From contig NW_003133348.1 of assembly GCF_000003605.2 (NCBI RefSeq), positions 137,973 to 189,224 on the forward strand: a stretch of DNA of 51,252 nt. The letters run 5' to 3'. The translations under genes and the position numbers were made by a program. The notes below the pieces were generated by a model. That model searched no databases, was not told where the DNA came from, and saw nothing but the letters and a program-made list of their open reading frames with translations. Positions 37,601 through 48,646 of the stretch are shown in pieces. The DNA comes from Saccoglossus kowalevskii (lineage: Eukaryota > Hemichordata > Enteropneusta > Harrimaniidae). Position 1 is the stretch's first letter. The number at the start of each line of letters is the position of its first letter.

Positions 37601-39461
37601 CGGACATCAAACAGTGGTAATCAGCAAGCAAATTGCAATCCAACACACGTTGTACACACAGTAATATCTCCTTCAAAGTCACCCGCGAAATATTCTGCTA
37701 CAAAAGATGGTTGTTTTTCAAATTAAAGAACAATTGTTGGCAATAACAATAGATTGCGTTCCACGATTTTCGGCCCAAGCTATTAACAAGTACTTAATAA
37801 CTGACATCTCGTCTGCTAAACGAAAGACCGATTGAATGGATGTTATTCGCTTTGACTCGGGAAGGGAACTAAATGAAGAAATTATAAATCGACGACCTAT
37901 TCGTGGAACAAACTGTTTATATCGGCTGTATATCGAGTGTACGATTTACTGCATGTTATCGCCGTCCGAATCGCCGATTTTGGATAGTCAGAAGAAAACA
38001 AAGTTTTCAGGTAGAAATAATAAGCCGTAGAAAAGAAAACAAAGATTTAGAAAACTCTTTTCACAAAGTCTAAACTTTAAACCAGAGCCGAATTCAATGG
38101 TTCACGGTATTTTATTAGGAATGTGTTTTCAGATCATGTAGCCCCGAACAGAAGAAAGCACGGAAGAAAGAATTTTGTTTTGTCATGATCGACATGAAAT
38201 TCTCTGAGACGGAGATGTCATTTTAAGAAGTTATGAATACATTATATGATATCTTTAAAATTACTAGAACAAGAAACAATATACGCATCGACAGGCTATT
38301 AAATTCGTCAAAACACAATTTATTTTAAAGTTTATTTGGTGGTTTACGAACACAGGAAGCGGTTCACGGCTTGCGCACATCCTTTGCTCCCTGACGACCC
38401 TTCCGACCGTTGTATCAACATACTAGTACCACTATCCATTATACGCATGTGTGTAAACAGAGCAGCTAACTTTCCCAGCACTATTTTTTAGGGAAATTGT
38501 AAACTACGTTTTGTGCAACAGTAACTACGTTGTTGGACGTGTGCCGCCTCGCTTGTCATATTCCTATCCGAGAAATGAAAGTACGGTGAATAACCCATGG
38601 TAGTGGAAGTATGCCAGTATTTTAAGAACGCGTCTAAGGTTACTGGTGTTTCATTTTTCAGATTCTGTGAATGAAATAACAATTTACAGTTTATGTATAG
38701 CACAAACAAGTACAATATTATGTATGCTGATGCTGACTCACATCAACTCACCGGGATGTGTATAGTCTGAGAAATAGATTTTCTCATAAATACATATGCC
38801 AATTATCAGTGGGGCATATATGTTGGTTTTACCGAATGGGCGAAAATAAATTGTCAAGCGTCAGGTGTGTATTAATAACCCAAGCATGTGACGTGTTGTA
38901 TAATAGTCATACATAAGTGCAATTACTACAGTGAGGTGAAAAGCTTTGGAAAATTTCAATGCGCGGTTCATTCAAGCTAAACATGTAAACCAGCCCGGTA
39001 TCACCGGATGTGGCCGGTCCCATTCTTACACGCCTTGAAGGACTGAAAAAATATTATCCGGTAACAGGAGGAAGACCAAACTGTGTGAAACAGTATTACG
39101 ATTTATAATTTGGGTTGTGGTGTAATATGTTTTGGGGGAATCATACTTGGGTATGTCTCGCTTACTGTAGTGCGTTGATTCAGACATGCACCTGTTTTGC
39201 AGCACTTGCCCATTGTACGCCGCCGACTCAAAACCGGGTCTGTACTGTACGTAGTTTTAATAAATCTAACTATTTAAATATTTTTGAATGTGTTGTTTTG
39301 AGTAGTTAAAATTAGCAGAGCCACTGGTCAACAGTGGTCAACAGTTGTGTTTGTACAACCTTGTTACAGCGTCAAGTTTATAGCTCCAACAGCTATACAC
39401 ACCATACCCAGGCACCATGACGCAGGTTTCGAAACGTTTAGGTATGATTCAATAATTTATC
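37601..39461. other. CpG-rich stretch upstream of ADAMTS, no firm gene
   Basis: Apart from a weak divergent exon candidate (37836-38010) no gene was seen. CpG is frequent, unlike the left half of the window. Confidence 0.5.
37836..38010 (+). CDS. Weak candidate first exon, divergent from ADAMTS
   Basis: An ATG opens a 58-codon frame that could end at CAG|GTAGAAA (phase 1), or run on to a stop 6 codons later. The peptide begins MDVIRFDSGRELNEEIINRR and is not recognised. It sits about 400 bp from the ADAMTS start on the opposite strand, as a gene sharing a bidirectional promoter might. No downstream exon was found. High local CpG content lowers the chance of stops, so this may be accidental. 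Confidence 0.2.
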
Positions 39462-39622
39462 CTAATTTATTTGATCATTACAACCTAACATCAAATAAAA
39501 GTCCGTGTCATCTTTGTACACATCATTCATAATGTACGCCGAGGTTATTCTGTTTGGTAAATACCAATCGCCCGGCTCCAGTGTGTAGATATTGGAAGGG
39601 CGCCCTCTGTTGTTGGACACAC
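39462..39622 (-). CDS. Candidate exon of an unrecognised gene
   Basis: A strong acceptor (CGATTTATTTCAG|GTGTGTCC) leads in phase 1 into an open frame. It encodes NNRGRPSNIYTLEPGDWYLP, followed by a charged, aromatic tail (NDVYKDDTDFYLML) and a TAG at 39464-39462. It may be a terminal exon, or end earlier at a possible donor such as GATTG|GTATTT. The composition looks protein-like, but I know no family with it. The gap 39985-40626 just upstream could hold the preceding exon. It is unlikely to belong to the ADAMTS transcript, whose signal peptide exon lies 2 kb downstream. Confidence 0.3.
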
Positions 39623-39984
39623 CTGAAATAAATCGAAGGATTCGAACAAATGACAAGAAATAAAGAGCCAAGAAGACTACACATGTTACAGACTGAAAAG
39701 TCACGTGATTTTCCAGATATTGGCCTACCCACCATCTCCAATGTGTTTAATATTCAGAAAAGCGTCCGTCACAAGCAACAAGACTGTGGAAAATTAATAC
39801 TATATCCTCAACAGATTATGTATAGTCATGTGCTGCCAACGAACTTCTGACAATCTGACACGCTTCACAATCCCCCAGTCTGTCAAAAGATAATACGCAT
39901 TTACGCAATAAAATTTAAAGCGCAGTACAAAATATCGGGAACTTTTGATCAGTCATGCACATTTTTCCATAAATGTCGGCCCGG
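39623..39984. other. Non-coding flank between candidate exon and assembly gap
   Basis: No exon or RNA gene was recognised. Two overlapping short frames here are not domain-like. Confidence 0.5.
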
Positions 39985-40626
39985 NNNNNNNNNNNNNNNN
40001 NNNNNNNNNNNNNNNNNNNNNNNNNNNNNNNNNNNNNNNNNNNNNNNNNNNNNNNNNNNNNNNNNNNNNNNNNNNNNNNNNNNNNNNNNNNNNNNNNNNN
40101 NNNNNNNNNNNNNNNNNNNNNNNNNNNNNNNNNNNNNNNNNNNNNNNNNNNNNNNNNNNNNNNNNNNNNNNNNNNNNNNNNNNNNNNNNNNNNNNNNNNN
40201 NNNNNNNNNNNNNNNNNNNNNNNNNNNNNNNNNNNNNNNNNNNNNNNNNNNNNNNNNNNNNNNNNNNNNNNNNNNNNNNNNNNNNNNNNNNNNNNNNNNN
40301 NNNNNNNNNNNNNNNNNNNNNNNNNNNNNNNNNNNNNNNNNNNNNNNNNNNNNNNNNNNNNNNNNNNNNNNNNNNNNNNNNNNNNNNNNNNNNNNNNNNN
40401 NNNNNNNNNNNNNNNNNNNNNNNNNNNNNNNNNNNNNNNNNNNNNNNNNNNNNNNNNNNNNNNNNNNNNNNNNNNNNNNNNNNNNNNNNNNNNNNNNNNN
40501 NNNNNNNNNNNNNNNNNNNNNNNNNNNNNNNNNNNNNNNNNNNNNNNNNNNNNNNNNNNNNNNNNNNNNNNNNNNNNNNNNNNNNNNNNNNNNNNNNNNN
40601 NNNNNNNNNNNNNNNNNNNNNNNNNN
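39985..40626. other. Assembly gap (642 N)
   Basis: This is a run of undetermined bases. Frames that cross it carry no information. Confidence 0.99.
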
Positions 40627-42456
40627 CTGATTGTGTTACGTTGTATTCATTGAATTACAATAAAATAACCAAGTAGCCCGATTATTTAACACAATTTCAC
40701 CATATTTAATGCTACCTATAATGTGTTTTTTTTTTGTAGTATGTTTACTAGTTCCGGATCATTGGACCGTGTGAAAATTTGTCATACTATTTTCTAAGTG
40801 TTTCCGCTGACAGCCAGAGTACCAATTAAAGTGTTTCCACAAACTTGTCACATGGCAAGTGATAAAGTATATCACACGTCATCATGAACGTCATCAGGTC
40901 AGTGTATCATGGAATTAATAATGAGAATACACCATCGGATTTTTTCTCGCTCAAGCTTGACTTGCCAATACCGTGTACCGACATAATAAATATAGTTCCA
41001 CACGCTTAGTAAAATAACTGATTGTTTCAAGCAACCTATTTTCGCTGAGGGCGCACTTTAAGAACATTTCACTGCATGTGTACATGTACGAGCATCGCCC
41101 TTATTTATTATAGTAGGTTGGATCGGTTGCAGAAAATGCTAAAGACAAATGCATACAGTACCTCTTGGCCGAATGTGTTTCCATAAATATATTTAAAACA
41201 TGATGAACACGTAAGCCACGTATACGCGTTAATTTGAGTCGTGCCCGGACACAAAGCTTTCATTGAAATTTTATGGCTCAACACACAACTATAACTACAA
41301 GTATAATATTTGTACTGGCGGATTTATGCGTCTTTAACTCCAGTGTACATTTACAATTAACTTTTAAATGTCAAGCCCTGTTTGTCAACTGAAGATTCTC
41401 GACGTCTGGCACAGGAAATTACCGAATTATGCTTCGCCATACTGACGTCAATGTAACGTTACTGTCAGTCGGTTGCGATAATGAGTTGGTTTCAATACTG
41501 ATGACATGTTTGTCATTCATGCATGGCCAATTATACGACAAGCAAACAAACATCGCACCTAAAGCTAAAACTATATTTTATGTTGTGGTCGGTGCACGCG
41601 ACGACATTCCACCGAATGTTGTCAAATGACGAATGACCATTTCGTCGAAAGTCAAAATTATCACTACATCATCGAAATGGTCATTTGATGAAGTAGTCCT
41701 TCGCGACGAAATGTCGTAAACCCAGTTGTGATTGTACTTCATTCGCGTGTCAAAAAGTTTAAGCACCGAAAAAATAGTGATTGCTCACTTTTTGTAGGTC
41801 AGTAAAACAAAAACGAAGGACGTATACGTAGCAATTTTTACCCGTGCAATTAGATAGTATGTATTCCTCCATCGATTATTTCGTCTACACGCATTGTTGG
41901 AAGTGACAGTCTTGGCAGATTCTCTCTGTCACTATGTAGTAAATATATATTTTTAATTTACTCAATTTTCCAAGATGAATTATACATTGGTATTTTCTAT
42001 AACCGGTATTCTTGAATGTTATGCAGGGGTTTAGTTGTCTCAAAATTAGCTTAGGATATTTGGTCTAAAATTGCAACTAGCGTCATGGAACATTTCTGAA
42101 AATTTGCCACATGCTGCGTGCAAAATAGTAAATTTAACAGAAAAAACTCAGGCAACTTGTCTGAAATGACTGAACAAAATTACAACATATTGAGAAAAAT
42201 ACTAGCAAATTTCTAGATCACTGTTAGGGTTGTGCAATTAGAATAATGAGACGTCACGAGTTGCAGCCATGCGGTTTATCCGTGCTGTATTTACACTCGT
42301 TTGGTACGTGAAAATACGGCCACAGAATCATTGACACGCCGCACCACTCGTGAAAATAATTTCACAACTGCCAGATCGAGGATTGATGCATATGGTAGAC
42401 GTTTGATGTTCTCAATTCTCACATTTTCTAAAACTAAACAATCCAAGACAGCACCC
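40627..42456. other. CpG-rich non-coding stretch
   Basis: About 48 CpG were counted by eye in 41001-42000. No exon was recognised. It contains the nested inverted-repeat cluster at 41598-41718. Confidence 0.55.
41598..41718. repeat. Nested inverted-repeat (foldback) cluster
   Basis: The inner arms AATGACCATTTCG (41632-41644) and CGAAATGGTCATT (41673-41685) are perfect 13-mers. The outer arms ACGACATT (41601-41608) and AATGTCGT (41709-41716) enclose them. Shorter hairpins such as GACGAA/TTCGTC offer alternative folds. It may be a small foldback transposon or a cruciform-forming site. Confidence 0.65.
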
Positions 42457-42836
42457 GGGGGGGGGGGGGGCAGGGGTAGCTGGTACAGTTTTACGTGAAA
42501 TAAATAGGACTTTTTACAATTTACAAGGAAAAAAAAGACGTTTATACAGTTTACAGTAAAAACTGAATTGTGTCATCTAGTCGTTTTACAGTTTCGAAAA
42601 AATAATCTCCCTGGATTATTCTGTACGACTTTTTTTTATTTTGATGTTAATTCTTGTACGTACCGAGAAAAATTACACATTTTTACAGCGTACGAAAAAA
42701 ATATTTGATTGAATACGTTGTACGTCTAGCCTGTGATTACAGAATTACGGAATTTATTTTTTTCAATTTACGTTGTACGAACAAAAAAATATTGCAATTA
42801 CTTTGAACAAAAATAACCCTTGCCCCCTCCCCCCTC
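42457..42836. mobile_element. Possible element capped by inverted G-rich ends
   Basis: The left cap is 14 G followed by CAGGGGTA (42457-42478). The right cap is ACCCTTGCCCCCTCCCCCCTCC (42816-42837), the approximate reverse complement. Between them is AT-rich DNA with a recurring pattern of TTTACAG or GTACG followed by a run of A (about every 40-60 bp). No coding frame is seen. Interpretation as a mobile element is inferred from symmetry alone, and no target duplication was found. Confidence 0.4.
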
Positions 42837-43741
42837 CACTCAGTATCTCCCAGACCATTAATTGTTTCCTGCCGGGCTACAATTGTGTGTACTATCATCG
42901 TCCCGGGCATGAGGTCCAAGTTTTTTAGTTGGTTTACTAGCCACACAAGCATACCGGCAACTATGAATCCATAGCTCTCATGGTGCCTCTTTCGTCATTT
43001 GTGGAATTTTCGGCGAGATTTTAATTTTCACCACTTTTTTGCTATTTTTGCGTTTTTGTCACGTATAAAGACCCACAGCTAGTACTGTCACACAAGCACA
43101 AATGCAATGGAAATATAGACACCCCACCTTTAATACGAGGGCACGGACACTATAGGAAGTCTGATAACGAATTATTAACACATCAATACTTCACCACATT
43201 TAGGACACAGTTGACTGTGGGCGACGTATCTGGACTCCTGACGTATAATGAACAGATGGGACAGAATTCGCACTTTGTGTAACCATAGACAGTATACTAT
43301 ACTATACTGTTTATGGCGTAGCTTATGGTATAGGTAATAATAGGTGATATATATTTGTAGATGATAAACTTGTTTTCGTCCCCTTTTTGTGAAACATGTC
43401 TCTGGTGTAGACTGTCGCATTTGTAGTTGTTTTTGTTAAGTTCATAAAAATATATAAATTCTAGCTGTCCGTTTGTGATTTGGACTAGTATTGCCTTATG
43501 ACTGTGTGTGTGTTAAATGGAATATTCATATCTCCTACATCAATGGTACAGTCGCCTCCAAACCGATTGAAAACTATTAAATTATAAATACTAGTATACT
43601 CAATTACCGTATTTTCAGAAATGTCTGTTTGAATGGGTTTTTCATACGAATCATTTAAGTTCTCAAAATTTCTCGAATGTTTACCGCTTTGTTACATAAT
43701 ATATGGCAGTCAAGTGAGCACATAAACTTGCTTGGTTTGGT

Positions 43742-44070
43742 CACAGTCCCTCTATCCCTCTATAGAGGGACTGTGGTTTGGTCATAGAATTTAAGATCTA
43801 TTGTTTGGTTGTTTTTTGTTCCAGTACGGTGGCAATGAGGTGAACGCCGTCCTGGTTCGTAGTTCCACGTCCGGTGACAGGCAATGTTTTGACTTACGAT
43901 GACTGTAAGATGTAATAGAAAACGTAAAAAGAAACATCAACGAGAACAAAATGAAGACAGGTAATGTTATCAAGGAACAGATCAAAGCAAACGCCAACTT
44001 CACCCATGCCGTAGTCAAATTCGACAGAAAGTACCAAAAACGGTAAGATTTCTCCCAAATAACTTGACCA
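43742..44070. mobile_element. Dispersed element, copy 2 (partner at 33720-34085)
   Basis: It opens with a perfect 14-bp-arm hairpin, CACAGTCCCTCTAT at 43742-43755 and ATAGAGGGACTGTG at 43762-43775, loop CCCTCT. It ends with GTAGTCAAATTCG, then AGTACCAAAAACGGTAA and GATTTC near 44011-44060. The two copies share ends but little of the interior. The minus-strand open frames across it (up to 94 codons) are therefore probably not genes. Confidence 0.6.
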
Positions 44071-44279
44071 AGCAAACTTACGAGCCGCTATGGACATAGT
44101 ACTCGCGTACACACCCACACAGTATATTCAGGTTCCCACAAGCAACGGTTAGTATCATGGTGGTGTAAATATCGACGCCCGGAAAACTGCAACAAAGTGT
44201 TGGTTGGATGGGGGAACATGGCAACCTAGCGGACGTCTTTTTTTTTACTGAGCTCTGTAAAAAAATGTCTCAGTTTTTA

Positions 44280-44427
44280 CGAAATATACTCACCACTGTC
44301 CTCATTGTGATATTAGGTTCTCTCGACTATCCATGCTGCCGATAAAGCCAATCATTGCAAGATGATATGCTGTGAATGTGTAAGTGTCGTCTGCTACAGC
44401 GGCCATGTTGTTTATCTTACTCAATCA
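44280..44427 (+). promoter_or_regulatory. Promoter-like patch with CCAAT and YY1-type motifs
   Basis: CCAAT (about 44348), GCGGCCATGTTG (44399-44410, a YY1-like motif) and a TGACGTC core (44429-44435) cluster directly before a candidate start codon. It could be a real promoter or chance in CpG-rich DNA. Confidence 0.25.
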
Positions 44428-44494
44428 ATGACGTCGGCTCAGAGAGTCTCGAACGCGTTCGAAGATCTCGTTAAAAACTCAAGTCATACATTTC
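44428..44494 (+). CDS. Weak candidate first exon, unrecognised
   Basis: An ATG opens 22 codons (MTSAQRVSNAFEDLVKNSSH and two more) up to a donor-like CATTTC|GTGAGA. The peptide would be a short amphipathic helix. The frame includes the 14-bp perfect palindrome TCGAACGCGTTCGA (44449-44462). No continuation exon was identified on the plus strand before the window ends. Without the donor the frame runs to a stop at 44625. Confidence 0.2.
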
Positions 44495-46121
44495 GTGAGA
44501 GTTCACATAAACTACGGATAAACTGGAAACAATCAAAAGATTTTGAACAAATTGGACATAATTTATCATTGGTCTTGGTCATTTTTTTAGGGGAGGGGGT
44601 AAAATATGAAAAAAAAAATATGTAGATTTATTTTGTGAATATTGACAAAAAAGTGATAGGGATAAAAAGTGCACGTAAGCTGGCCAAGTAGGGCTAATAG
44701 GCGAATACGCAATAAGCGAAGAATGTGGTCAGATATTCAGACAGCGCAAGTCCCGACAAAATGTTGTTGAATTAAGGCGGCGTCTATTTTACTTGGTCAA
44801 CATTGTGTACCGACACCGTCTTGTGGAATGTTCTTACATATTGATTTAAGTGAGCATTGGTGCGATTCTAGTTGAGAATAAGCTGCCACACAATCCCTCT
44901 TTCAGATCAGAAAACTAACACACAGGAACGATGGGGTTGCACACATACCGAAATTTACGTTGTTCAACGTCGATAATTCGTCTCGAAAATCTAACCAAGA
45001 CGCCGAGAAGAACACCTAAAAGATCCACTCAGTGTGTTTAATGGTACAAACATTGGCACTTTTTATTGACACTAGGTTGACGTTGTCGGAAATGACGTTG
45101 TTTGCGACATGGTGTCAATGAACGTGGGGATAGAAATATACATCGTCCGTAAAAGGGGTGCACTCACTGAAAGACATGAAAAGTAGAGATCTAAATTCAT
45201 GTTATATAAGTAGTCAATTTACGAAGACATATACATTGTATATTGTTACTAAATCGTTAAAGCGTCCCCCATCCTTTCAGCCCGCAAAAAAAACAAAAAC
45301 AAAACAAGCCCACGTCAATAGGAGGCCCCCCATTACCGAATTTCTGGATCCGCCAGTGATACTACATTCGTCTGCGCGATTTACCACCAGCAAACAAATT
45401 TGAAAATGTGCCCTCTGTAGGCAGAATATTGCATGCTTTTGTCTTTCTTCGCCGAATTATGGTTACTCCATGTGTAGTATGTAGCCAAAAAAGGAAACTT
45501 ACGCAATATATCGCATCCCATCACCCTATAATGGCAGCAGAATCAACCAGATTTACCGAAATCTTCAACTGTCATCTCCCCCAATATATTTTATCTTATA
45601 CCCATAGCATATGTCATGTAAAAAAAATCACACGATGAGATCACCATTAACATTTCGCAGAACACCATTTTATTAAACGAAAACCACAAAACACATTCAC
45701 AGGTGTAGAGGATTTCACCATTATTCCGATGGCACGTTGATAGTTACATTTGTATATTACATTTATATATCCCAATTGAAACTTGTTGACAAAGTTTACA
45801 CAAACAAACAATTGACAACATTGCTACTGGATTTTACTGACTAAATGATTTACCAATTTCCCCCATTCCACGTGTCATTTGTGTACATAATTACATGTTT
45901 ACGGATAATAAGCAATTTTTGTATACATTCATTTCGGTCATTGTGATAGTCCCGGCGACATGTACCAATTTTCTTAAGATCATAGTTGAGAACTTCTTGC
46001 TGTTATACTATGCCCTCAACGATCAAAAGTTAAAGTAAGTAAGTACAAATTGTCTATTGCCGCATCATGGACCCAAATAATAGGTCATACCATAAGCAGA
46101 GGTCTTAGTTTATGGGAGCAT

Positions 46122-46127
46122 TTTATT
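46122..46127 (-). terminator. Possible polyadenylation signal of the WD40 gene
   Basis: AATAAA on the minus strand, 315 bp beyond the stop codon. Other AATAAA hexamers occur further on (for example 45668-45673), so usage is uncertain. Confidence 0.3.
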
Positions 46128-46441
46128 CACTCGACATGCGATGGTCCATTTGCGTGTAGTAATAATTATGCAAATGTGACATGCTGAAATATCAGATAAT
46201 TGATTGTAGTATCAGGTGACACAGGGGGGGGTATAGATGTATAATTAAAATTGAATTACTTGGATATAGCCAGACATGATGAAACAGGAGATTACAACAT
46301 GTATGAGCAAATCTTTGCTGAATTATCGTATTTGTACAAATATGTACATTGTATTACAATTTGCTAAAGAAGCATACTGATTGAGCCGGCTTGTCCATGT
46401 CCTCTGACATACACATGACGAAACTGACCACGTACTGGAGA

Positions 46442-46614
46442 CTATTGCACAAGTTCAAGGGCGTGTCCATTTCCCCCCTCGTCCCCAACAACGATGCGTA
46501 ACGACGGGTTGTGCTGAATGGTTGGCCTCGTACACACTGTAGTTATATTGGACTTGGTTGGAGTAAAGAACAAGCCAACATCGCAGATGTCACCCGGGAG
46601 CTGTTGCGATGAAC
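46442..46614 (-). CDS. WD40-repeat protein, terminal exon
   Basis: The acceptor TTTTCAG|GTTCATCG enters in phase 1, matching the preceding exon, and the frame ends in TAG at 46444-46442. The 57 complete codons end LRIVVGDEGGNGHALELVQ. This resembles the closing strand of a beta-propeller, where a hydrophobic strand is followed by a G-D turn and a final strand ending in L-E-L, as seen at the C-termini of NACHT-WD-type proteins. The three exons together give 292 residues. The protein family (NACHT-WD, TEP1-like or another multi-blade WD40 protein) cannot be settled without the upstream exons. Confidence 0.75.
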
Positions 46615-46782
46615 CTGAAAATGAAAATAAATATTTTTTTATATTAAGTTTAAATGTAATATCATCACTTACTTATTTTTTTATCATTCCATGATTGTGA
46701 TAACACGGCAAGAGTAGCTGTTCTTTTAATCGCTTCACGGTAGGTTGCCTAGTTTGAGGTGCGTATTCACACTGCCTGTATA

Positions 46783-46910
46783 ACTGTAAAATACTTTATT
46801 TTAGCTGGAATTAATTTTCGCTGAAAAACCTTTTGGGTGTTTTGTATGGAATTTATTTTCACTGATTTATATTTAATTTTACTCAACGAAAATAGCGAAA
46901 ATAAAGTATT
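46783..46910. mobile_element. Foldback MITE, short copy of the 11147-11358 family
   Basis: The left end ACTGTAAAATACTTTATTTT and the right end AGCGAAAATAAAGTATT pair with each other and match the ends of the 11147 element. A shared interior block, GTGTTTTGTATGGAATTTAT, is present here and in inverse orientation near 11284-11303. At about 128 bp it is a deleted or diverged copy. Confidence 0.7.
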
Positions 46911-47175
46911 ATCATGGAACCAAAAATACACTTTAGTTTAATGATAATATCTAGATACTAACTGAAAAGATAATATAAATATAGATGGAATAATGACACT
47001 AATCAGCAGGTCGAAATTAAAATAAGTTATTCTAGAAAAACGATGAGCCTTTTTTTAATATCAAGAATGTGAATACTCTCAATTAGTGTCCGGCATCACA
47101 ACACTTTATTGACTCGTGATTCATCAGTCACAATCAATTCCCGCGTGTACTTCGTGTCTGAAGTATGAGAACGAT

Positions 47176-47326
47176 GGGCTAATCTGCACTGGCTCGGAAG
47201 GTTGTAAATGATTAGCTAGTTTGAATTTGCATAACAATACTGACAATGAACGTGCATTCAACGCCACAAGTTTTTTTGTTTTTTTAGCCAATCAGAATTC
47301 ATCTTCCGAGCCAGTGCAGATCAGCC
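47176..47326. mobile_element. Intact 151-bp MITE with target-site duplication
   Basis: The left end GGCTAATCTGCACTGGCTCG continues GAAG (47177-47200). It is the inverted match, 23 of 24 bases, of 47303-47326. The element is flanked by direct repeats GAGAACGAT at 47167-47175 and 47327-47335. An 8-9 bp duplication suits hAT- or Mutator-type transposition. The interior is AT-rich and non-coding. It lies in the last intron of the WD40 gene. Confidence 0.85.
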
Positions 47327-48372
47327 GAGAACGATTAGTGAAATGAGGGAGTCTTATTTGTGTGCTTCGTTCCCGGTCATGCTATATGTATTGGTAATCA
47401 GAGAGATGGGGGCGTCATATAAGGCACCAGATATAGATAAAAGATAAAAGACGACTAATACTACTCGCGGAGTCTATAGGTTTCACAGTATAAATGCGCG
47501 AGGGCACACATTCACGAATGCAACCCCCTCTATTCAATCCGTCAGACTGCTTTATTTAACATAATACCATAATAACCAAGCCTTAGATTGGTGAGTGGAA
47601 TTTTAGTGTACAACAGCTGGTTTTGAAATGCCTGACTTTCTACTCAGTGGGCAAACATTTCCATTATTGCCAATATTAGTGCAGCTAAATCGGCTAAATT
47701 TGTGTGACTTTCAGCACTATGGTGATGATGTTTCAATTTGCGATTTCAAAAGCTAGACAAATCAGTAGTATGTAATATAAGACATGTGTGATATCAATAC
47801 GATCGTTAAACTTAGAAAACAAACAAACATGAAACTTGAAATTTTGACGAAACTCTCAATGCGAGAGATTTGAATTGGACTGTCTATACTTGATTTTAAT
47901 GTGCTAGTTCGAGGTGATGTTAGTTAACGGAAATGATGTAATGATATGCAGAATTGAACCACTGGTATGTCAAATAAAATCAACAAAGATGCTACCATTG
48001 TTTATTTGTGGATTATCAATAATGATCATCAGGTAATAAAGAAAACAAGACCAGAATTTGAATAATTGTGAGCGAAAGCCTAGTTGACCTTTGGTGGAAG
48101 CGTTAAGTTTTCAGTGTTATAACAAATTGTCCTTTTTTTTTACTGTTTTTGCACTACAATTTCACCATAGGTTGAACATTGCTCAAATGTTCACCCTTTC
48201 CTTTATTTGTAGTTCCTTTGTTCACTACGTGCTAACCCACAAACGTCTTGAGAGGTATACTATTACCTGAAATTCTCATTATACAGGGCAGTGCTTCATT
48301 GGAAAGTGAACCACGATTTACAATATATTTATGCATATACATATACCATAGATATATGTGTATTATACATAC

Positions 48373-48646
48373 CTGGACATTTGAGTTGGTTTTTGGTAAT
48401 GGGTATTTTATGTCTTGTTGTGGCGTTAGTCGTATCTGCCGTCCACTGTCTTCGAATAGATATCTTCGGCAATTTTTGTTTTCTTCCATTTGTGTCATCG
48501 TCCAGGAATATCTCACACACGTGCACCACGTCCTTTGCCGCGCTCAGCAAGTATCTTGCATCGGTTGTCATGGAGATAGATGTTATATCGGCGTTGTAAT
48601 ATGGTAGGTATTCTGCCACCACCATCTGCTGTACCACGTCCCACAG
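48373..48646 (-). CDS. WD40-repeat protein, penultimate exon
   Basis: The acceptor CACATTTCAG|CTGTGGGAC enters in phase 0 and the donor CCAG|GTATGT leaves phase 1 (91 codons plus one base). It starts with LWDVVQQMVV, which supplies the WD dipeptide closing the blade begun in the preceding exon. The next blade follows: ADITSISMTTDARYLLSAAK, then VVHVCEI at the position of the usual V-x-V-W strand. The remainder (about residues 50-91 of the exon) is a basic linker, TNGRKQKLPKISIRRQ. Antisense open frames over this exon are shadows. Confidence 0.85.

Larger units (their letters stand above)
42838..46441. other. CpG-rich intergenic stretch downstream of the WD40 gene
   Basis: No firm gene was seen. 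It contains the dispersed element copy 2, a promoter-like patch near 44.4 kb, and T- and A-rich tracts. AATAAA on the minus strand at 46127-46122, about 315 bp after the WD40 stop codon, is a possible polyadenylation signal. Confidence 0.5.
46615..48372 (-). other. WD40 gene intron (last)
   Basis: This phase-1 intron of about 1.76 kb has donor CCAG|GTATGT and acceptor TTTCAG. It contains two different miniature elements (46783-46910 and 47176-47326). Confidence 0.8.

Noticed and set aside
43791..44118. Two overlapping minus-strand frames with hydrophobic stretches suggesting a membrane protein
   Set aside because: The DNA belongs to a dispersed repeat also present near 33720-34085, where the equivalent frame differs. 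The hydrophobicity follows from T-rich codons.
48248..48607. Plus-strand frames of 119 and 102 codons
   Set aside because: They are antisense shadows of the well-supported minus-strand WD40 exon at 48373-48646.
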